DNA from: JAFDZV01 sp966128725 | Lineage (GTDB): Bacteria; Bacteroidota; Ignavibacteria; OLB7 | DNA: 64,000 nucleotides | Assembly (NCBI GenBank): GCA_966128725.1 | Contig: CBHYLN010000002.1 | Coordinates: forward strand, 1 to 64,000 | Direction of reading: 5' to 3' | In this document: in pieces, positions 8,576-18,076 of the stretch | How the letters are laid out: each line of letters begins with the position of its first letter | Position numbering within the stretch: the first letter of the stretch is position 1 | The notes under the pieces: model-generated | Told to the model about the DNA's origin: nothing | Seen by the model: the letters and a program-made list of their open reading frames with translations, nothing else | The model's database searches: none | Translations under genes and position numbers: made by a program

Positions 8576-10582
8576 TCAGATCTCGCGCACAACGTCCTCC
8601 AGCCGTACATCCTGTGTTATGCCCATGCTCTTACGCAGGCGTTTCCGCAGCGCCTTCAGCCCGTCGGCGCCCAGCTCCATCAGCGTGGTGATTTCCTTTG
8701 AGGCCAGCCCCGCGCGCAGCAATCCACACAGCCGTTCCTGTTTGCGTGTAAGCCCGGGAAAACGTTCGCGCAGGCGTTGATAGAAATCCTCGTCGACGCC
8801 GGCCAGATAATGCAGCGGGGTTTCCTGCGCGCCGGTGCCCGTGCGCAGCGCCGTTACGGCCTCGGTAAGGGCACGATTCACCGCGCGTTCGGTGGTGGTG
8901 CCCGTATGCGCAAGCACCGTGCGCAGCCGGTTCTCCACCTCGCGCACCAGGCGTTTGCGGTCACCAAGCGCAACAACCGCGTCGGCCAGCTCGCGTTCGG
9001 CGCGGCGCCGGCGTTCGCGCTCCAGCTCCGCCTCGCGTTCCAGCAGGTCCACCTGGGCCATCACACGCGCGTTGCGCAACGATTGCTCGGCCTGTTGCTC
9101 AAGCATGCCGCGCTCGATTGCAAACGCCTCGCGCTCGTACGCCACAACAGCGCGCAGGTCATTGCGTGCCTCGGCAATCGCGGCGCGCAGGCGGTAGGTT
9201 CGCGCCTCCAGTTCCGGCTGGATATCAACCCCGCCGACGCATTGGTCCAGCAGGGCAAGGGCGTCGGTGTGGCGCTCCTGCTGGATAAGCACTTCGGCAA
9301 GCTGTACCCGGGGGCGCCACGTGCGCTTGGAGTACAGCTCGTCGGCACGGGCCAGCGCCTGGCGATAATAGGCCTCGGCAAGCGCCGGCCGGCCGCGCCG
9401 TTGTTCCACCTCGCCGCGGATCATCAGCGCCTGTGCCGTGACAAGCGCCATCGGGCGTTCGCCGATGGTGTCCAGCACGGATTGGCTGAGCGCGGCGGCG
9501 GCGTCCAGATCATTGGTTTTCATCAGGACGGTTGCCCGGCTGTTGCTGAGGTTCAGCCGCAGGCTGATCTGCCGCGGTGGCGCGCATTCGGCGGCCTGGC
9601 CAAGCAGCTCGGCGGCGCGATCGTATTCCTTCAGCCTGGAGTGTGCCTCGGCAAGCCGCAGATATCCGTACGAGCGCACCAGATCCGAGCCCAGTATCCC
9701 GGCCATCTTCACCACTTCCAACTGGCACTCGATGGCCTGCTGATGCTGGGAAACCTCGGTGTACATAAGCCCGAGCTGCGTAAGCAGTATGCTGCGCGTA
9801 AGCGGGAACGCAGCGCCGTCGATCGTGCGCAATGCCTCGCGCAGGCTTCGGATTGCTTCCGGGATGCGGTTGCGCACCAGAAGCGTCCGGGCCATATGCC
9901 CGCAACTGCCGGCGCGAATCTGCATCTGTCGGTCCTCCGGTATATCGCTGCCGGGAAGCAATGCCAGCATCTCCTGGTCAACCCGCTCGGCGTCATCGTG
10001 CCGGTTGGTCGCAACCAGCAGACCAACGGAGCGGTGCAATGCCTCCACAACAAGCAGCGTTGAGCCGCTGGTCCGCGCGGCCGCCAGCTCGTGTGCCAAC
10101 GCGTCCTCGTGCTCGGCAATCCGGCCGGCGCGCTCGTGTGTTATGCCGATGGCGCACCACGCAATCGCCTGGCGCGCCGGGCTGGCCGCCAGCTCCGCCC
10201 AGGCAAGCGATTCGTGGCCCGCATGGGTGGCGGCGTCATCGTCGCCGCATACCTGCCGTGCCATGCACAGCGCGGCCAGCAGCATCGCGCAATTGTCGGC
10301 GCTTTCGCGCTCGCGCTTCGAGAGCCTGGGCGCGGGGCTTGCGGTGGCGGCATCGGCAGCGATGCCCGCCTCGTGCAGCCGCGCGCGCGCGGTGGCAACA
10401 AGCCCTTCCAGCAGTTCGGCCACCTCGGCGGCCTGGCTGTCGGTGGGCTCGAAAAACCTGCTACGGAGCGCTCGCGCAACGTGATCCGGCGCGAAACCGC
10501 CGGCCGCGTCGCGGATCAGCTCGCGAATGTGCGTTGCGTGAAGCAGCTCCTCGCGAGGCGTGGTTGTGGAGTCGGTTGTCAT
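8576..10582 (-). CDS. TPR-repeat regulator with coiled coil and C-terminal LuxR-like helix-turn-helix
   Basis: 668 residues, no signal peptide. The middle (~80-500) is a run of helical pairs of TPR character (for example ALSQSVLDTIGERPMALVTA, AEAYYRQALARADELY). A charged coiled coil (ERERRRRAERELADAVVAL) follows. The C-terminus LTRKQERLCGLLRAGLASKE-ITTLMELGADGLKALRKRLR matches the LuxR/GerE helix-turn-helix layout used by TPR-type regulators in Bacteroidetes, so it should bind DNA in the cytosol in response to an unknown signal. An (AG)n tract lies just upstream of its start. It is not in an obvious operon. Confidence 0.7.
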   Translation of the reverse strand: MTTDSTTTPREELLHATHIRELIRDAAGGFAPDHVARALRSRFFEPTDSQAAEVAELLEGLVATARARLHEAGIAADAATASPAPRLSKRERESADNCAMLLAALCMARQVCGDDDAATHAGHESLAWAELAASPARQAIAWCAIGITHERAGRIAEHEDALAHELAAARTSGSTLLVVEALHRSVGLLVATNRHDDAERVDQEMLALLPGSDIPEDRQMQIRAGSCGHMARTLLVRNRIPEAIRSLREALRTIDGAAFPLTRSILLTQLGLMYTEVSQHQQAIECQLEVVKMAGILGSDLVRSYGYLRLAEAHSRLKEYDRAAELLGQAAECAPPRQISLRLNLSNSRATVLMKTNDLDAAAALSQSVLDTIGERPMALVTAQALMIRGEVEQRRGRPALAEAYYRQALARADELYSKRTWRPRVQLAEVLIQQERHTDALALLDQCVGGVDIQPELEARTYRLRAAIAEARNDLRAVVAYEREAFAIERGMLEQQAEQSLRNARVMAQVDLLEREAELERERRRRAERELADAVVALGDRKRLVREVENRLRTVLAHTGTTTERAVNRALTEAVTALRTGTGAQETPLHYLAGVDEDFYQRLRERFPGLTRKQERLCGLLRAGLASKEITTLMELGADGLKALRKRLRKSMGITQDVRLEDVVREI

Positions 10583-10598
10583 GGTCTGGCCAGACGGA

Positions 10599-10615
10599 CA
10601 GAGAGAGAGAGAGAA
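10599..10615. repeat. AG dinucleotide tract in the regulator's upstream region
   Basis: About seven to eight AG units, 17 bases upstream of the ATG at 10582 of the minus-strand TPR regulator (reads CT on that strand). Short enough to be chance, but the only such tract noticed in the window. Confidence 0.6.
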
Positions 10616-10800
10616 GGGATACCTGGCGTATCGCCATCGGCGCGCTCACCGGACCGGGAGGGGGTGACCAGCGTGCGTTTGTGCGGACAGGGATTGTGGA
10701 CAATCCGGGGCGCAATATGCCACGAAGAATGTTGAGTGGCGAGGGGGGGGAGGGGCGGGAAGGACGAGGTAAGAATGAAGAATGAGGGGGCAGGCCGGGA

Positions 10801-11130
10801 CATAACGCATCACTCAGAACACATAACGCATCCTGTATACCTGGATATACAGGCGAGAAGGAACTCGGAATGCCCTTTGCGCGCCTTTGCGTCCTTTGCG
10901 GTGAACTCCTTAGGCCCGCGCCCTGCCAGGCCGGATGCAGGCAGCGGGACGTCGTGGCCACAGGGTAGCGATCCGCGTAACCCGACGGGTGAACCATGCG
11001 ACGCGGCAAACGGCAAGGCACTGCCGTACAACGCATTGCATGCGCAACGCAGCGAGTTAATCATGAGCTGCGATAAACGGCCGTGACACGGCCAGGCAAC
11101 GATCACATCCTGTATACCTGGATATGCCGG
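10801..11130. repeat. Tandem intergenic repeat, copy 1
   Basis: Positions 10801-11006 are identical base for base to 11196-11401 (206 bases, offset 395). Divergence then grows but alignment continues to the next palindrome. Contains the palindrome CCTGTATA-CCTGGA-TATACAGG at 10832-10853 and a degenerate one at 11109-11130. Also holds CTTTGCGTCCTTTGCGGTGA, a motif type I recall from intergenic repeats of other environmental bacteria (from memory, unchecked). Confidence 0.85.
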
Positions 11131-11195
11131 CACGGCGTGGAATGAGAAATTAGAAATTGAAAATTAGAAATGAGGGATGCGGAATCCGGACGTGG

Positions 11196-11526
11196 CATAA
11201 CGCATCACTCAGAACACATAACGCATCCTGTATACCTGGATATACAGGCGAGAAGGAACTCGGAATGCCCTTTGCGCGCCTTTGCGTCCTTTGCGGTGAA
11301 CTCCTTAGGCCCGCGCCCTGCCAGGCCGGATGCAGGCAGCGGGACGTCGTGGCCACAGGGTAGCGATCCGCGTAACCCGACGGGTGAACCATGCGACGCG
11401 GTAAATGGTAACGACATAGCCGTACAACGCATCGCATGCGCAATTCAGCGAGTTAATCATGCGACGCGGTAAACGGCGATGCCACTGCCAGGCAACGATC
11501 GCAACCTGTATACCTGGATATACAGA
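11196..11526. repeat. Tandem intergenic repeat, copy 2
   Basis: Second copy of the unit at 10801. It carries palindromes at 11227-11248 (perfect arms) and 11505-11526 (last base changed). The submotif GCGACGCGG followed by AAACGG or a close variant recurs at about 11000, 11395 and 11461, so smaller units are nested in the large one. Reading frames inside are identical in both copies only because the DNA is; nothing supports coding. Confidence 0.85.
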
Positions 11527-11778
11527 TGCGCGTGTGGCAGGGTATGGGTGACGTGCCGGTGCCCGCCGGCACGTATTTCAGCAGGATGACCGCCGCCGGC
11601 CACGATGGGCGCGTGCAGCAGGCCACGGGGCGCGTGGTGGTTGTGCGACCGTAGCGTGGGCGTGCGGTGCACAATGGCCCAATCGGTTGCAACAGCATTG
11701 TATGTTTGCACGGTATCCGGTACGGCGGCACGGCCCGCGCCCGTGCCGGTGAGCATATTTATCGTATCGCGGAACGAC

Positions 11779-12642
11779 ATGCGTCCTGTACGTGCCTGTA
11801 TCGCAGCCCTGATTGCCCTGTTCCACGCCGGTTGTGGCGGGCACGGGATATCCGACAGCGATCATTTCGCCGCCGAACTTCTGGACTCGTTGCATGCCGC
11901 CGCGCCGGAGCTTCGTGTGGAGCGGGTTGGGCCGATGCGGTACACGATATCACGCGCGGGGGATTCCTCGTTCACGGTGTTTCTGGACAATGCCTACGCG
12001 GTGTACCGCCAGGACACCGCGGCCCGCGCCGAAATTATCGGCCGGTACGTTGCGCAGTTCATTCGTTCCAGCAGATATCGCAGCGATACGCCCGTCGATT
12101 CCATGCGGATTGTTCCGGTGGTGAAGGATCAGCATTGGAAGCAGGATATGCACCAAGTGATGGTGAAGTCCGGAACGCGTGTCTGGGAGTTCGCGACCGA
12201 GGATCTGAACAGCGCGTTGGTGATTGTCTACGCCGAGGATGATTCGGCTTCGATTTCGATGCTGTCGAGCGAGAAGCTGAACGCCGCTGGCGTAGCCGCC
12301 GCGCGCCTGCGCCCGTTGGCCTGTGCCAACCTGAAGCGGATCCTGCCGCCGCTTGAGTATTCCGAGGCCGATGGCCTGTATTCGGTGCATGCCGATGGGA
12401 ATTACGAATCCAGTCTGCTGTTGCTTGATTCGTTGTGGACACGCGACAACTTCAAGGTGCGGGGGCAGTTCGTGGTGGCCATCCCCGCGCGTGGCGAGTT
12501 GTACGTTACCGGCAGCGACGATGCACGCAATCTGAAACGGATGCGCGAGCACGTTGCCGAGGTGGTGGCCAACGCCCCGTACCCGATGTCCGAAACACTC
12601 TTCGTGCGCCGCAACGGGGCGTGGCAGGTGTTCACGCAGTAG
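11779..12642 (+). CDS. DUF1444-like lipoprotein
   Basis: 287 residues from ATG 11779; the frame extends upstream to 11605 but only this start gives a lipoprotein signal (ACIAALIALFHAGCGG). The body resembles the DUF1444/YtpQ family: a central PVVKDQHWKQD, then ALVIVYAEDDSASISMLS and AARLRPLACANLKRILP, where family members have a Tyr/Asp-rich strand followed by a helix with conserved Leu, Ala, Asn and Leu. Family members are usually cytosolic; here it is predicted to be a membrane-anchored periplasmic form. Molecular role unknown in the family. Confidence 0.6.
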   Translation: MRPVRACIAALIALFHAGCGGHGISDSDHFAAELLDSLHAAAPELRVERVGPMRYTISRAGDSSFTVFLDNAYAVYRQDTAARAEIIGRYVAQFIRSSRYRSDTPVDSMRIVPVVKDQHWKQDMHQVMVKSGTRVWEFATEDLNSALVIVYAEDDSASISMLSSEKLNAAGVAAARLRPLACANLKRILPPLEYSEADGLYSVHADGNYESSLLLLDSLWTRDNFKVRGQFVVAIPARGELYVTGSDDARNLKRMREHVAEVVANAPYPMSETLFVRRNGAWQVFTQ

Positions 12643-12951
12643 TGATGACGGCCCGCGCCGGCCGGTGCGATGCTGACGATGGAAGTGTCTGGCCAACACT
12701 GCTGTAGCCGGCGCTGTTCCCTGCCTCTCGCCCTGTATGCCGTGCGAGCACGCACATGCCGGTATTGCCGTCACGTGTTATCGGCCACCGGTCCGGTGGT
12801 GATTGTTCCGAACCCGCTTCCCGCATTCTCTCCACGCGTTCATACAGCTCGCGTACGGAACATATGTTCCGCTGCGTTATCACGAGCGTAGCCGGCGCGG
12901 CATCACCCGTACCGGCAAATCCATTGCGCGCAGTGCCCCGCACCGCCGCGA
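12643..12951. other. Intergenic region between convergent genes
   Basis: 309 bases between two stop codons. The only structure seen is CCACCG-GTC-CGGTGG at 12785-12799, a possible terminator stem without a T-tract. Confidence 0.4.
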
Positions 12952-15900
12952 TTACCGCATCACGACAAGCGTGCGTGTGCTGCTACCACCACCGTGCTCC
13001 AGCCGATAGAAGTACAACCCTGCCGGAATCCGCGCCGTGTTCAGCCGGCAGGTGTGCTCGCCGGGCTCCATCGTCTGGTTCAGCAGCGTGGCAATCTCGG
13101 CGCCGGTGTTGCCGATCAGCACCAACCGCACCGGCCCGGCGGCAGCCAGCCGGAATCCGATGCTTGCCGACTCGCGGGCCGGGTTGGGCGTTGCCAGCCC
13201 AAGCACATCGCCGGTGACGACGGCCGTGCCCGGCACCGCCGAAAGGCCGATCGTGATATACGCCTGCCTGGTTGCGGAGTCGGCGCCGCCCGCGTTGGCA
13301 GCGGTAAGCGTTACGCTGTACTGGCCGGCGGCCGGGACCTGCACAACCGGATGTTGCGAACGCGCCGTGGTGCCCTGCAGGAACCGTACCGTGGGGGGCT
13401 GGAATGCCCATTGCCAGCTTGTGGGCGTGTTGGTGCTTTGGTCGGCAAGGTGGATCACCGTGGCGGTATCGCCCGTTGTACGGTCGGCAACAAAAGCGGC
13501 GGCCGGTTTGGGCGGCGGTTGTGCGCCGTAGGTGGTCGCGAACGCGCCGGCGCCGTGTGTGCCGATCGCCACGAACCCGTCGGCAACGCGCGCGTCGATC
13601 ATGTCCACAACCACGTTGCCGATGGTTGTTGCCCCCTCCAGGCCCCACTGCGGCTGTGCCGCCTCGATATCAAGCGTTGAATACAGCCCCGCGCTTGTCG
13701 CCACCAGGTATACCACGCCGCCCTGCACGGGCAGGATTTCCGCCCACCGGCAGGAGGGGCCTGCGCCGGAGCCGTCGGCCCGTTCCTCAAGCGAACCGCT
13801 TACGTCGCGCCAGCTTTGGCCGCCGTTATCCGTATGGAACAGGCTGCGGATCTCGTAGTTGGAGAACACCACCAGCATGCGGTCGGCGTTGGTGGGGTCC
13901 ACCGCGATGCACGACACATAGGCATTCGCCGGGAAGTTGGCGCCGGATATATCACGTACGGCCGCAGGGTTGTTCGGCTCCGCGTGCAGCGCATCGTCCA
14001 CGCGGTACACCTTGCCTTGCGACGAACCGAAATACAGGCGTCCGGCGGGCGCGGTTGAGCCAGCCAGCGTGGTTACGCTGCCGCTGACAGCCGTGTTTGT
14101 CATCTCGGCCCAGTTGTTCGTGGCGGGCGCGTTGGTGGCCAGGTTGCTGTTGCGCCACACCCGGTTGCCCGCGGCCAGGTACATCACCGTCGGGTTCGTG
14201 GGGTCCAGAATGTACGGCGTAACAAACGCGCGGTTGGTTGCGTTGGCGGGCGTAACGGCTGTGCCGAAGGTGCCGCTGTCGCGCGGGTTTGTACGATGGA
14301 TATCGCCGCCTGCGCCGGAGTAATACACCGTGGAATCGTTCACGATGGCGCATGGGCCGCCGTCGCCGGCATACGAGCCATAGCCGCCCCAGTACGAGCG
14401 CCAGCGTTTGCTGCCGCCGGTGCCGAACCACGCGGCGTTATCCTGCATGCCGCCGGCCACCTGTATCTGGTCGGTTGCGCGCGGGGCAACCGTGATGGTA
14501 TAGAATTGCGACGTGCGGTAACCGTTGTTCAACGAGCGCCACGTTACCGTTGCCGCCTCGCAGTTGTCGGCAACGCTTACGCCACCGTCGTTGCCGCTGT
14601 ACAGCTTTGCAGGTTCGCCGGGGCCAAACGCCATCGCATGCTGATCGCAATGATGCCCTATCACCTGCCACACGTTCGGCGTGTAGCCGCCAATCCATGC
14701 CACATTCGCCGGCGTGGCGAAACCGTCGGTTGAGCGGTACAGATTAACGCCGCCGATAAACACCACGTTCTCCCTGGCAGGGTGCACGGCGATCACCAGA
14801 TCGTAGTTGCTGCCGCCCCAGCCACCAACGTCCGATCCCATCGAGGCCGCCGTCGGGATGGCGCCGGAGCGGTTCTCCCAGGCACCGCCCGCACCGCTGC
14901 CGTCGCCCGAGAGATATCGATACTTCCAGATGGATTGCCCGTTGGTGCCCCCGCCTGGCGTGATCCCGTAGAAGAACACCACGTTCGGGTTGGAGGGGGC
15001 GGCCGCCGCAACGATGCGGCCGAATGTCGTGGGCCAGCCGGCCGGCGTGATCCGTGCCCATGTGATGCCGTCGGCCGAGCGCCAGATACCGTTGGTGCCG
15101 CCTTCGCTGCTGAGCGTGGCATAGGCCACGCCGTTGGGCGCAACGATCACATCGGTAAACCGTGCGTCGCCGTTGCCCAGCACCTTGCTCCACGTGTCGC
15201 CGCCGTTGCCGGAGCGGAAAATCGCGCCATGTGTTGCGGCATACACCCGGCTCTCGCCGGTTGTTGCCGGGTCGGTCGCGATGTTCCATACATAGTCGAA
15301 CGGGCCATCCCATTGCTGTGGTGTGCCGCTGTGCGTGGCGGGCAGCAGCACCCAGTGCGCGCCGCTGTCGGTTGAGCGATATATGCCGTCGCCATGATAA
15401 TAGGCGCCGCCACCGCCCTGCGGCGAAGCGCCTTCCAGCTCGCCGCCGGCAGCGTAATACCAGATGTGGCGTTTGCCGGCACGGCGGTCCTGCGCGATGC
15501 ACGACACCGCGTGCAACTCGTTCGGCGCGGTTGTTTTGGTCCAGGTGGCGCCGGCATCGGTTGAGCGCCACATGCCGCCGGAAGCGCCGCCGGCAAGGAT
15601 GTTGTTGTCGTTGGCGGCGTCCACCGCAAGCGCACGTGTGCGCCCGCCCACATTGTCCGGGCCAATTGCCTGCCACGTTGCCGTTGGCATCACCGACGCC
15701 GGTGATGCGCCCGCCCGCTTCCCGCGCGCGCGAAGCTGTTCGATTGTTGGCAGTGATTGCGCAAAGGCAAGCTCGCGGCGACGGATATCGGGCGGCAACG
15801 TGCCGGTTGCCGGATTGTGCAGGCGTTGCCATTGCCAGGCCGCCCGGGCGTTTGGGTCATCGGTCGTGCCATCGGTGCCGGGCTGGCCAGCGGCCGGTTG

Positions 15901-16002
15901 TGCCGGCGTTGCGCGATTGGTTCGGGCCAGGAACATGCCGAACGCCAGCACGCTGAACGCCATCAAAACAAGTGCGGTTGTACGGGTGCGCATGCGATTC
16001 AT
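12952..16002 (-). CDS. Large secreted BNR/sortilin-like repeat protein with PKD and T9SS domains
   Basis: 1016 residues from ATG 16002, which begins the signal anchor (TTALVLMAFSVLAFGMFLA). Residues ~100-800 hold many Asp-box-like turns typical of BNR/sialidase and Vps10 propellers: MWRSTDAGATWTKT, IYRSTDSGAHWVLL, IFRSGNGGDTWSKV, LFHTDNGGQSWRDV. A PKD-like domain (ADQSTNTPTSWQWAF, QYSVTLTAANAGGAD) follows, then a T9SS sorting domain (ATPNPARESASIGFRL to AGLYFYRLEHGG). Proteins of this make-up are cell-surface or released beta-propellers; catalytic residues of sialidases were not identified, so enzymatic activity is not claimed. Confidence 0.8.
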   Translation of the reverse strand: MNRMRTRTTALVLMAFSVLAFGMFLARTNRATPAQPAAGQPGTDGTTDDPNARAAWQWQRLHNPATGTLPPDIRRRELAFAQSLPTIEQLRARGKRAGASPASVMPTATWQAIGPDNVGGRTRALAVDAANDNNILAGGASGGMWRSTDAGATWTKTTAPNELHAVSCIAQDRRAGKRHIWYYAAGGELEGASPQGGGGAYYHGDGIYRSTDSGAHWVLLPATHSGTPQQWDGPFDYVWNIATDPATTGESRVYAATHGAIFRSGNGGDTWSKVLGNGDARFTDVIVAPNGVAYATLSSEGGTNGIWRSADGITWARITPAGWPTTFGRIVAAAAPSNPNVVFFYGITPGGGTNGQSIWKYRYLSGDGSGAGGAWENRSGAIPTAASMGSDVGGWGGSNYDLVIAVHPARENVVFIGGVNLYRSTDGFATPANVAWIGGYTPNVWQVIGHHCDQHAMAFGPGEPAKLYSGNDGGVSVADNCEAATVTWRSLNNGYRTSQFYTITVAPRATDQIQVAGGMQDNAAWFGTGGSKRWRSYWGGYGSYAGDGGPCAIVNDSTVYYSGAGGDIHRTNPRDSGTFGTAVTPANATNRAFVTPYILDPTNPTVMYLAAGNRVWRNSNLATNAPATNNWAEMTNTAVSGSVTTLAGSTAPAGRLYFGSSQGKVYRVDDALHAEPNNPAAVRDISGANFPANAYVSCIAVDPTNADRMLVVFSNYEIRSLFHTDNGGQSWRDVSGSLEERADGSGAGPSCRWAEILPVQGGVVYLVATSAGLYSTLDIEAAQPQWGLEGATTIGNVVVDMIDARVADGFVAIGTHGAGAFATTYGAQPPPKPAAAFVADRTTGDTATVIHLADQSTNTPTSWQWAFQPPTVRFLQGTTARSQHPVVQVPAAGQYSVTLTAANAGGADSATRQAYITIGLSAVPGTAVVTGDVLGLATPNPARESASIGFRLAAAGPVRLVLIGNTGAEIATLLNQTMEPGEHTCRLNTARIPAGLYFYRLEHGGGSSTRTLVVMR

Positions 16003-16137
16003 GGCTATGGAGAAGAAGATGGACCTGGGGTAAAAGTCTCGCGGACACGAACATACACATCGGCCTGCGAAGCGCAATTCGTACGGCGTGGTTGTGCCGT
16101 GCATGCGGCCCCATGCGCGGCCACGGGTGCAAATGGA

Positions 16138-16173
16138 ACGGGCCGCCCCCGACTGTGGATCGGAGCGGCCCGT
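16138..16173 (-). terminator. Hairpin with ACGGGCC core
   Basis: ACGGGCCGC (16138-16146) pairs with GCGGCCCGT (16165-16173); an inner CCG/CGG pair extends the stem. It starts 41 bases beyond the stop of the minus-strand gene ending at 16214. Shares its outer stem with hairpins at 20280, 37027 and 39870. Confidence 0.55.
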
Positions 16174-16213
16174 GATTATCCGCCGGCCTCATCGCCCGGC
16201 CCGTGTATCGGCG

Positions 16214-18076
16214 TCAGCGAACCACGGCCACCGAGCCCCGCAGCCACGCGGTGCCGGCACGCAGCTCGATGCGGTACGCGCCGGAGGCAAGCGTTGCTGT
16301 GCCCAGCGTGTACGCGTGTTCGCCGGCCTCGGCGATGCCGATGTTCCGTGCCATCACCAGGCTGCCGCGCGCATCGAACACGCGGATGTCAGCCGCGCCG
16401 GCCGTTGCCTGGCGCCAACGGATCACCGTTGTTGCCGTTGCCGGATTCGGGAAGCAGCCGATCAGCGCGGCGCCGGCATCGGCCTCGCCCGTACGAACGC
16501 CTGCCGGAACCGTCTCCACGATCGAGAACGCCGCGCTCGACGTATCGCTTACGCCACTTTGCGGCGCATCCACGCGTACGCGGGCTGCGTCGGTGATGAA
16601 ATGCGGCACGCTCCAGGTGATCGAGTCCACGCCTGCGCGTGCCGGCACCGAGTCGATCATCGCCCACGCGGCGCCGTTGTTGTTGCTCCAGTACACGCGT
16701 ACCCCGCCGGCAAGGTTGGAACCCGTCCATCGGATCCGGATCACCGAATCCTGCCGCAGGCGTTCGCCTCCGTTGGGGTACAGCAACGAGATCGACGTAT
16801 CGGCCGGCGCGCGTCCGTTGATGATGAATGTGTTGTTCGATGTGTCGCGCACGCCGGCGGCCGTCACGCGCATCAGCGCCCTGGTTGAGGGGTCGTTGGG
16901 CACGCGCCAGGTAAGCGAGTCCAGGCCGGCGCGCGCGGCGCGTACGCCCGCCGCTTTCCAGGTGGCGCCGCTATCCACGGAGTACTCCGCCACCACCTGC
17001 CCGGATAGATCCTGGCCCATCCACAGGAGGTGAACGCTGGAGTCGGCGTTGAAGACCTCGCCGCCGTTCGGGTACTGCAGCGTGATTGTCGGTTTCACGC
17101 TGGTGCGGATCGTGAACGTCCGGTTGGACGCGTCCTTCAGGCTGCTGTCGGCCGTGCGGACGCGCACGAACGCCTTGGTTGTGGAGTCGTGCGGTACCGA
17201 CCACGTAAGCGAATCGTTGCCCGAATGCGCTGGCACCGTCGCGATCGTTTTCCAGGTGGCGCCGCTGTCCACCGAGTAATGAACGTCCAGGTTGCCCGTT
17301 ACGTTGGTGGCGTTCCATCGGATCTTGACCGTGGAATCGAACCCGAACACCTCGTTGCCGTTGGGGTAGATCACGCGCAGCGTTGATGGCAGTTCCGGAA
17401 GTATGGCGAACGCCCGGTTGGACGCGTCCTTCAGCGAGCTGTCGACAGTCCGGATGCGGAAGAATGCCTTGGTTGTGGAGTCGTGCGGCACAATCCACGG
17501 AATCGAATCGTTGCCCGCCGCCGCCGGCACCGTTATCACGTAACTCCAGGTGGCGCCGCTGTCGACGGAATAATGCAGTTCCACGTCGCCGGTTACGTTG
17601 CTGGTGTTCCAGCGAATCTGGATTGTGGAATCGTACGCGAAAATCTCGTTGCCGTTGGGATAGATCATGCGCACGGTTGGTGGCGGCGTCAGCAGAATGT
17701 TGAACACCCGCGCCGATCGCGAAGTGCGGTTGCCGTTGCTGAGCCGTACCAGCGCCCGGTGGGTGGTGTCGAACGGCACAACCCACGGCAGCGTGTCCAA
17801 CCCAGCGACCGCCGTAACCGAGTCGATCACGTGCCATACCGCGCCGCTATCGGCGGAGTACTCCACCTTGATCTTGCCGGTGAGCCCGGTTGCCGTCCAT
17901 CGTATAAGCGCGGTATCGCCCACTATCAGGTTTTCGCCGCCGTTCGGCGAAAGAATGCGCAACGAGGCGGGCTGCGCCTGGGCCGCGATGCAGGAGATAA
18001 CAAACAGGAGGACGGGCAGGATGTAACGCGGGCACCACCGTGTTCCGGCCGAAACCGCGCTGGGTGTGTTGTGCAT
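16214..18076 (-). CDS. Secreted protein of six tandem Ig-like repeats plus T9SS domain
   Basis: 620 residues from ATG 18076 (longer frame to 18385 lacks a signal at its start). Signal peptide VLLFVISCIAAQAQ. Then about six repeats of roughly 90 residues, each with a YPNGGE or YPNGNE opening, a VKIRWNATNVTG-type strand, YSVDSGATWK and a WSVPHDSTTKAFVR segment. Repeats 2-4 are closest to each other, which indicates recent internal duplication. A T9SS sorting domain (CFPNPATATTVIRW to GAYRIELRAGTAW) ends the protein. Likely a surface stalk or adhesin; ligand unknown. Confidence 0.8.
   Translation of the reverse strand: MHNTPSAVSAGTRWCPRYILPVLLFVISCIAAQAQPASLRILSPNGGENLIVGDTALIRWTATGLTGKIKVEYSADSGAVWHVIDSVTAVAGLDTLPWVVPFDTTHRALVRLSNGNRTSRSARVFNILLTPPPTVRMIYPNGNEIFAYDSTIQIRWNTSNVTGDVELHYSVDSGATWSYVITVPAAAGNDSIPWIVPHDSTTKAFFRIRTVDSSLKDASNRAFAILPELPSTLRVIYPNGNEVFGFDSTVKIRWNATNVTGNLDVHYSVDSGATWKTIATVPAHSGNDSLTWSVPHDSTTKAFVRVRTADSSLKDASNRTFTIRTSVKPTITLQYPNGGEVFNADSSVHLLWMGQDLSGQVVAEYSVDSGATWKAAGVRAARAGLDSLTWRVPNDPSTRALMRVTAAGVRDTSNNTFIINGRAPADTSISLLYPNGGERLRQDSVIRIRWTGSNLAGGVRVYWSNNNGAAWAMIDSVPARAGVDSITWSVPHFITDAARVRVDAPQSGVSDTSSAAFSIVETVPAGVRTGEADAGAALIGCFPNPATATTVIRWRQATAGAADIRVFDARGSLVMARNIGIAEAGEHAYTLGTATLASGAYRIELRAGTAWLRGSVAVVR

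Larger units (their letters stand above)
10583..11778. other. 1.2-kb repeat-rich region without genes
   Basis: Lies between divergently oriented genes (10582 minus, 11779 plus). Besides the AG tract and the two tandem repeat copies it has a G8 run at 10743-10750. No transposase, terminal inverted repeat or RNA gene was found. Confidence 0.6.

Noticed and set aside
8777..10063. Plus-strand reading frame of 428 codons
   Set aside because: Antisense to the TPR/LuxR-like regulator; GC-rich codon use keeps the opposite strand open.
10736..11472. Reading frames inside the tandem repeat that give identical peptides
   Set aside because: They match only because the DNA is repeated; there is no ribosome binding site, known motif or sensible composition.
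10801..11526. CRISPR array
   Set aside because: Repeat units are 395 bases with no regular short spacers, and no cas genes are near.
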